From Corbicula japonica (Eukaryota; Mollusca; Bivalvia; Venerida; Cyrenidae), in assembly GCA_038501625.1 (NCBI GenBank), contig JAZAYU010000012.1, positions 3,844,001 through 3,908,000 of the forward strand: DNA of 64,000 nucleotides, given 5' to 3'. A model generated the notes under the pieces. The model worked only from the letters and a program-made list of their open reading frames with translations. It did not search any database and was not told where the DNA came from. The position numbers and the translations under genes are program-made. This document shows positions 58,606 to 64,000 of this stretch, piece by piece (position 1 is the stretch's first letter; every line of letters starts with the position of its first letter).

Positions 58606-61600
58606 ATGATTTTGTCAGTTCTGCATCATCTACATTCTTTGCGATGGTCTCTTCCCACGGCAATCATGCTTGGTTCGTCTCCGACTTTTATAACAATATG
58701 GGGAGCTGTCAGAACTCTAACTTTTTGCCTACCAATGCGATTTTATACATGCGCTGATGATAAATTATATTCCATGTACCAGCGATTAGTGCTTTTTTTC
58801 TTTCATAGTTACACAGGAACGAAGGTAAGTAAATTTTACCAACTGGAATTCTACTGATTTTTTAATATGCACTGCCTCTTATCGAGTTTCTAGCTTTAAT
58901 AATCTCGGATAATTATGATTTATAATGTCATATATTTGGCAAAAATATTAAAAATTAATTGTGTCTAACATTTGTTAGCCTACTAATTCATTATATAATT
59001 ATGTGATTTTTGGGAATTTCTAATAATTTTGTCACTTTTTGCATGATAATTAATATATTATTGACGAAAAATGAATTTTATTATTTTAGAATGTTACCTT
59101 GATTACACTTGAATTTCAGCTAATAAATGGGCGATCTGTATCACAAAATGCAACTTCAGTCACCCAGAACACAAAATATCCCTGTTTTAAAAAAACAACA
59201 ACATATTTCTCGTTATTATCCTAAATAACTAAAGATAACAAGGTAAACAGATCACGGAAAAATACATCCTCCTAGTTGCACGCCAATTTCAAAGACAAAA
59301 GCGTTACTGAGGGAACAAATATTTAAGGAATGATTCTTATTTTGGTGCGGTTCATGCAGATTGGACGTGCACGCGAGAGCTGGCAAATCCATAAAGCGCG
59401 CTAGCGCTTTATGGTAAATTTGCCAGCTCTCGCGTGCATGTCCAATCTGCATGAACCGCACCAAAATAAGAATCATTACTTATATTTACATTTTATTCAT
59501 TTTTTTCTTTAAATAAACTTAAGTCGAACGCTTTCAAAAATAAGTATTAAGTGAAAAGGGGGAGTAATACGTGGGAGTTTTCAATAGTAACAGCCATGAC
59601 GTTACTGACGTCATTACGGGTCATGCGGTTCATGCAAAATGAACCGATTTTTTTTAAAGGAAGAAATCAATAGGAATGTAAATATTGATTGATGTATATT
59701 GATTGATTTGTTACATCAATCAATATTTGTTATCATGTTGGTCGATAAATAATTTATCTTTCCTATGACACCAGAAACTAAACGCAAGTCTGATAATTAG
59801 CAGAGAAAATCCAAATTTATTATCAAAATACACTGAAGTTTTCACATTCTTGTCCGTGGAATCTGCTCCATTCCGAAATATGCAAATTAGGTTACTTCTT
59901 CGAACGCCAATAGTTTTAAAAAATGAATAAATTTTAAAAAATGAATTTATTTTTGACCCAGCTCTAATGGGCAGTCAAGTCCTTTTTCAAATAAACCAGT
60001 CTAAATAAGAATAGAAGAAATTCCGAGTGAAAACTTCCAGGTGTAAAGCGATTTTGTGCTCCTTGCTCATCTAATTTCCTGTTTATGGAATACTTAGATT
60101 TTTACACATATTTGACAAGCATGCACAATTTCCGTCACAGTTTCCTAAGCAACTATTAATGCAGCAGCCTGATATTTTGCATAATATATTGCTTTATCCT
60201 ATAGTCCCATAATAATATGGTGTTAAGCCATTTTATGCTTCTTCTTCATCTACTTCCTGTTTACCAAATACTTAGAATTTACACATAGTTGACTGCGGCT
60301 TTAATAAAACAAAATATATGTTTATTATTATACAGAAATAAGTAGTTAACAAGCCCATTTTCCAGCATTTGCTTGTATTTGCTAATAATTAGTAATATAT
60401 TATTATATAATATATTCCAGATTGGAAAAGCAACTTCGTCTTTTTTCATTGACAAAACAAATTTCACTGGTCATCACCATTTAGCAGATATTTTGAAGAT
60501 TCCTGGAGGTGGTAGTATTTTGGTACATCACTACTGCGTTTACTTACTTCTGTTTTTCATGAAGGCCAAAATTGTTTACTTCATAACTACAATGTCATGT
60601 AAAAGTTACTTTATTTGAATTTCAGGTTGTTCTTTATGGAGATACAGACATTCTTCTTAGTGAAAGAAAGAATGTGATATTTATCTGCAACCACCAGTGT
60701 ACAGGTATACTCAAACATGTTTTTTTGTGTTTTTTTTTTAATTTGTTTTCTTTTGACTATTTTAATTATTTCTATTTTATTATCAACCTCCCATGCCACT
60801 TTATGAAATTAAGAGAAAAGTGATGTAATGTGCAGAGCTTTCAAGCCCTCTTAAAAAGGCATACTTAACCAATTTTTTACATTTTATTAAATTATAAAGC
60901 CAGTTTAAAACACACTATTTATTAATACGTTTCGGCCATTGGCCTTCTTCAGTTGTAAATGTTACAACACTTCACGTCAACATTTTCTTCTTTTCACATT
61001 GTACATAAATAACATACAGGAAGTAATGATTTTGACGTCCTAATATCATCATCGACGTCTGACGTTGCACCAGTCCCAGAGTCTTTTTGGCCCCAAGTTT
61101 CTAATAAATGATTTTCATACATTATCATTATAACTACTCAAGTTTGGTAATAATGATTATCACAGTTGATGATAATAATGATTTTGATGATGATGATTGA
61201 GATGTTGGCTATGATGATGATGATTGTGGTGTTGGTGATGATGAAGGAGCTGGCTCTGATGGCGATGATGATGATGCTGATAATGATGATGGTGGTGGTG
61301 GCACAGGTTATGGTGGATATGATGATGATTAAATTAATGTAAAGTGAGATTTATGTAACACACTTGAATTTAATAAATAACATGTACATTTCAGTTGACT
61401 GGATTGTAACTGACATGCTGGCTTCTCCCACGGACTGTATTGGTAGAATTAGATATATACTTAAAGATGGTCTTCGGTTCTTCCCATTATATGGATTCTA
61501 TTTTAGACAGGTTTGTCAGTTAAAACTTGATTTTCTTCTTAGAACACGGCAATATATCCACAAATTAAAAAATTAACTGCAACAATTAATGTTAAAAGGT

Positions 61601-63166
61601 TTAATTAAGAACCTATGAAAATGCATTTATGTGGAAAACAATAACTTTTCATGCATATGAACACATGTATAAACAAGGTTGCTGTATCACTTTTTTCCCT
61701 TAATGTGTATCAACTTGTAAAATATCATCCTGATATACCCAGATGTGATCATTACGATATAATACATTCATCAACCCTGGGACAGTTATTTTGTAGTTCT
61801 TCAGTGTCATGCGTATTAATACCCACACTTCAAAGAACTTCAAAGGTCAAACTTTTCAACCATTTACCAAGCGGGGAGTACTTTGAGGCACTTTGGCACT
61901 CTTGTTTTATCTTAAAATTGGATTTATTTAAAATGAATTGAATAGTTTGGCATGCTGTCTCAGGGCTTTTCATTCTTATATAACAGAGGCCTATAAAAGG
62001 CCTCTTCCCAATCCAAAAATATAGTATTTTTTCCCAATTCTGGCAGAGAGTCTTCCCAAAATGCTAGGTAAGATGTCCAAAAATGGTTAAAACTCCTCTG
62101 AGGGTGTTGAAAATTGAATTCTGAAAAATAGTGTGCTTAAAAATTAGATTAAAGATAAAAATACATATAACTATTTAATTTTATAAACTGGAACCCATCT
62201 TTCAATTCATTTTTTTTTTCCCAAAATAAACAATTATCACACATAAATTTCCCAATTGAAAAGGCCAGGGCCTCTTCCCAATTTTCTGATGAAAAGCCCT
62301 GTGTCTCCTCTGACAGCTCTTGTTATAAATCCTAAATCTGTGACCATTCAAACACTGGTATTCTGTTTGACCGTGTGACAGATGTCAGTCTTGTTTCCTA
62401 TCACAGTTCATAGAGTAGCAGACGTACCGAACTTACGTTCCGACACATCAAAATCCTGAGAACATTTGGAAAACAAAATGCATGTTTGTGTTTGATTTTA
62501 AATTGCAAAACATTTGATTAGATTCTGTGTATAATTCAAGAAGTACTGTGTATGACTGTTTATGAAATGTTTTGTTCTAAATTCAGTAGTGTGATAACTT
62601 TGTTACTAGATACTTAATACAAGTTGGCACTCTGTACGGGTGGCAACAGACACTGGTTTAACCCTTTCCCGTACAGATACACCTTTATTGCTAGGGCGAA
62701 CAGTTTAGATCCAGATCAGCCGGCACATCCGTGCCGTCTGATCAGAATCTAAACTGTTCGCTTTTTGATTTGTTAGGTTATTTCTGACCAAAATGCGACC
62801 AGTGCAGATCCTGATCAGACGACACGGATGTGCCGGCTGATCTGGATCTACACTGGTCGCACATGCGTAAAAATGCGTATCTATCCAGGATTGGGTTAAC
62901 CCTTTCCTCCATATATACACGTTTTTATGCATGTGCATTATGAATAACAAAGCGAACAGGTGAGATCCTGATCAGATGGCATGGATGTGCCGGCTGATCT
63001 GGATCTAAACTGTTTGCCCTTGCAATTACGTTGTATCTAGGGAGGAAAGGGTTAACTATACATGTATATATTTCAGCATTCTTGCATCTATGTTAAGAAG
63101 ACGGGTAAATTTAATCAGGAGAAGACAGAGAAGCAGCTGGCAGAGTTAAAGAACAATAACATTCCT
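58606..63166 (+). CDS. AGPAT5: 1-acylglycerol-3-phosphate acyltransferase, AGPAT5 type (5' part; continues past the right edge)
   Basis: Exons: 58606-58824, 60626-60704, 61395-61510, 63077-63166, all GT-AG and phase-consistent, coding 168 aa. The N-terminus aligns from its first Met with vertebrate AGPAT5, including YxMYQRLVLFFFHSYTG-like residues at 57-72. Hydrophobic segments near 15-45 fit the N-terminal membrane anchors of this endoplasmic reticulum/mitochondrial enzyme. The catalytic NHX4D motif is N95 H96 to D101 (NHQCTVD) and is split across the exon 2/3 junction. The second acyltransferase block is HSCIYVKK (139-146). The motif with FPEGTR should lie in the next exon, beyond 64000. 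The enzyme family transfers an acyl chain from acyl-CoA to lysophosphatidic acid, giving phosphatidic acid. The gene is divergent from the EF-hand gene. Introns hold a perfect-stem foldback, a hammerhead-like motif and several MITEs. Confidence 0.92.
59329..59477. mobile_element. Perfect-stem foldback in intron 1 of the AGPAT5-like gene
   Basis: AATGATTCTTATTTTGGTGC at the left is exactly inverted at the right end. The arms stay matched for about 60 bp with one difference, and the centre contains AAAGCGCGCTAGCGCTTT. Unrelated in sequence to the other foldback family. Confidence 0.9.
59480..60620. other. Intron 1 of the AGPAT5-like gene, nothing defined
   Basis: AT-rich, with a local direct and inverted TTGATTGATGTATATTGATT region near 59680-59725 and no ORF. 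Confidence 0.4.
60850..61130 (-). mobile_element. Penelope-like element terminal fragment
   Basis: On the minus strand the fragment contains CGTCAGACGTCGATGATG, ACTTGGGGCCAAAAAGACTC and a hammerhead-like core at 60952-60929, a combination typical of the long terminal repeats of Penelope-like retroelements. No reverse transcriptase is present. In intron 2 of the AGPAT5-like gene, antisense. Confidence 0.55.
60929..60952 (-). ncRNA. Hammerhead-ribozyme-like core
   Basis: Minus strand: CTGAAGA (60952-60946), then A, then GGCC-AAT-GGCC (stem II, 60944-60934), then GAAAC (60933-60929). This fits the CUGANGA/stem II/GAAA core except for one extra A before stem II. A convincing stem III and cleavage triplet were not found, so it may be inactive. 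Confidence 0.45.
61170..61335 (+). repeat. (GAT)n-rich low-complexity sequence
   Basis: Imperfect GATGATGATGAT runs with GGT interruptions, ending about 60 bp before exon 3 of the AGPAT5-like gene. Confidence 0.9.
61961..62301. mobile_element. 341-bp element with hAT-like inverted ends
   Basis: CAGGGCTTTTCAT at the left and ATGAAAAGCCCTG at the right. TGTCT flanks both sides, a possible 5-bp target duplication. The sub-terminal AGGCCTCTTCCCAAT is also inverted. Confidence 0.75.
62662..62895 (+). mobile_element. TTAA/CCC MITE, full-length copy
   Basis: TTAA at 62658-62661 and 62896-62899, ends CCCTTTCCCGTAC and CCAGGATTGGG. The right TTAA is shared with the next element. Confidence 0.88.
62900..63051 (+). 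mobile_element. Shorter TTAA/CCC MITE, 21 bp before exon 4 of the AGPAT5-like gene
   Basis: CCCTTTCCTCCATATA at the left and GGAGGAAAGGG at the right, TTAA on both sides (62896-62899 and 63052-63055). It lacks about 80 bp of the centre of the long form. Confidence 0.88.
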
Positions 63167-64000
63167 GTAAGATGATTGCTTTCTATACTCTACTTTTTAT
63201 GCCCCCAATTAAGGAGGGAATCGATATTAGTTGATTTTCATTTGGGTATGGAAAATGGGTTGTTTAAAGTGTGTGAAGCCCGGAAGCATTTAAAGTTATC
63301 TTTGTTCGAGTACACTTATGCATATATGCTGCTGCTAGCCGTATTGAGCTGAAGATTTTCGTTTGCATCATTTCTGAATTTGAACAATTTCCAATCTAAT
63401 GATTTGGTTTCTTCTTGGATTTGAAAACAGTTCTTCATTCTTCAGATTTAGCTCCCTTTTGTGTGGTTAAAAAAATTCTGCAACATCTATTCCCTTTAGG
63501 TTTAGCATTTTTCCTTAATTATTGTAGTATTTTACTCTAACTTGATTATTACTTGAGGTATTAATTCAATTTTCAAACTAATGATTTTTATTATCTTCCA
63601 CATCATATGAGCTTTCATATTTTTTCCTCAAGAGAGTGTGGTAAAGAGCGTAAAACATGGGCCCTGGGTGATAAAAATGAGGTCAGAGATCAGTTCTAGA
63701 AATTGATTGGGATCAGTTTCAGCAGACCACTGCTTAAGATTGCAGTCTGATTTCCAGCATCAGGTTTACAGGGTGCATAGTGGAAAAACTGCTGATTTCC
63801 CCAAGAAACAATAGTTGGACATGATCTTGATCTTCACTGGTCACCAATGATTTGGATCTACACTGGTCACAAATGAAGTATCAGCCATATTTGATGTTAA
63901 CTTATTATATGCAACAATGCATTCACTAACAAGAGCATACATAACCCCAAAATGGCTGATATAAAAATCAAGGTTTTCAATAGTTTTTTAAATGCAGGGG
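63167..64000. other. Intron 4 of the AGPAT5-like gene to the window edge
   Basis: 63656-63775 is a degenerate foldback-family copy (GGGCCCTGGGTGATAAAAAT and after), and 63815-63880 holds MITE words. The next coding exon is not in the window. Confidence 0.5.

Overview
This is a eukaryotic nuclear window, AT-rich and dense in introns and repeats. It is probably from a bivalve mollusc, most likely a heterodont clam. The reasons are animal-type spliced genes (GT-AG introns, short exons in long introns), a tRNA-derived SINE with the central domain I know from mollusc SINEs, and many copies of a short TTAA-flanked repeat whose accidental translations (DPDQTAHPCRLIRI-like) are familiar from clam genomes. 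The species call is inference. There is no operon, CRISPR array, rRNA or intact tRNA gene.

Five gene-like loci can be assembled exon by exon with matching phases. (1) 5959-27281 (+): a complete 10-exon, 476-aa protein with glutaredoxin, DEP and DUF547 domains. (2) 33553-31811 (-): an unrecognised two-exon, 193-aa protein. (3) 38644-42100 (+): a broken copy of a multicopy invertebrate gene family, probably transposon-associated. (4) 56157-43888 (-): an EF-hand protein, 351 aa visible in five exons, with the start exon not found. (5) 58606 to beyond the right edge (+): the 5' four exons of an AGPAT5-type lysophospholipid acyltransferase. Genes 4 and 5 are arranged head to head. Nothing in the sequence suggests the genes share a pathway.

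Most of the rest is mobile or repeated DNA. 1.1-3.6 kb holds two oppositely oriented copies of a 0.78-kb TTAA-flanked element. 8.6-10.5 kb holds a reverse-transcriptase element, with tail-only copies at 47.1 and 57.5-58.0 kb. Intron 7 of gene 1 (18.5-24.0 kb) holds a 1.4-kb terminal-inverted-repeat element, a 145-bp tandem array and several ~160-bp tandem repeats. 28.1-30.3 kb is a tandem pair of LINE 3' ends, each with an 8 x 23-bp minisatellite. 34.4-35.0 and 42.9-43.8 kb are two arrays of one 31-bp minisatellite. 35.3-36.9 kb is a tandemly duplicated repeat, with a further copy at 54.9-55.4 kb that is split by a MITE. 48.6-49.7 kb is a hAT-like element with a perfect 8-bp target duplication. 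Foldback elements lie at 25.3, 46.2, 54.2 and 59.3 kb. A Penelope-type hammerhead-like motif lies at 60.9 kb.

The points most worth a second look are the glutaredoxin-DEP-DUF547 fusion, the hammerhead-like motif, the TTAA MITE family that three times ends 20-30 bp before a splice acceptor, a perfect-stem foldback 15 bp past a splice donor, and the intron-retaining broken multicopy gene. Exon joins were made by hand from splice consensus and phase; no alignment or transcript data were available.
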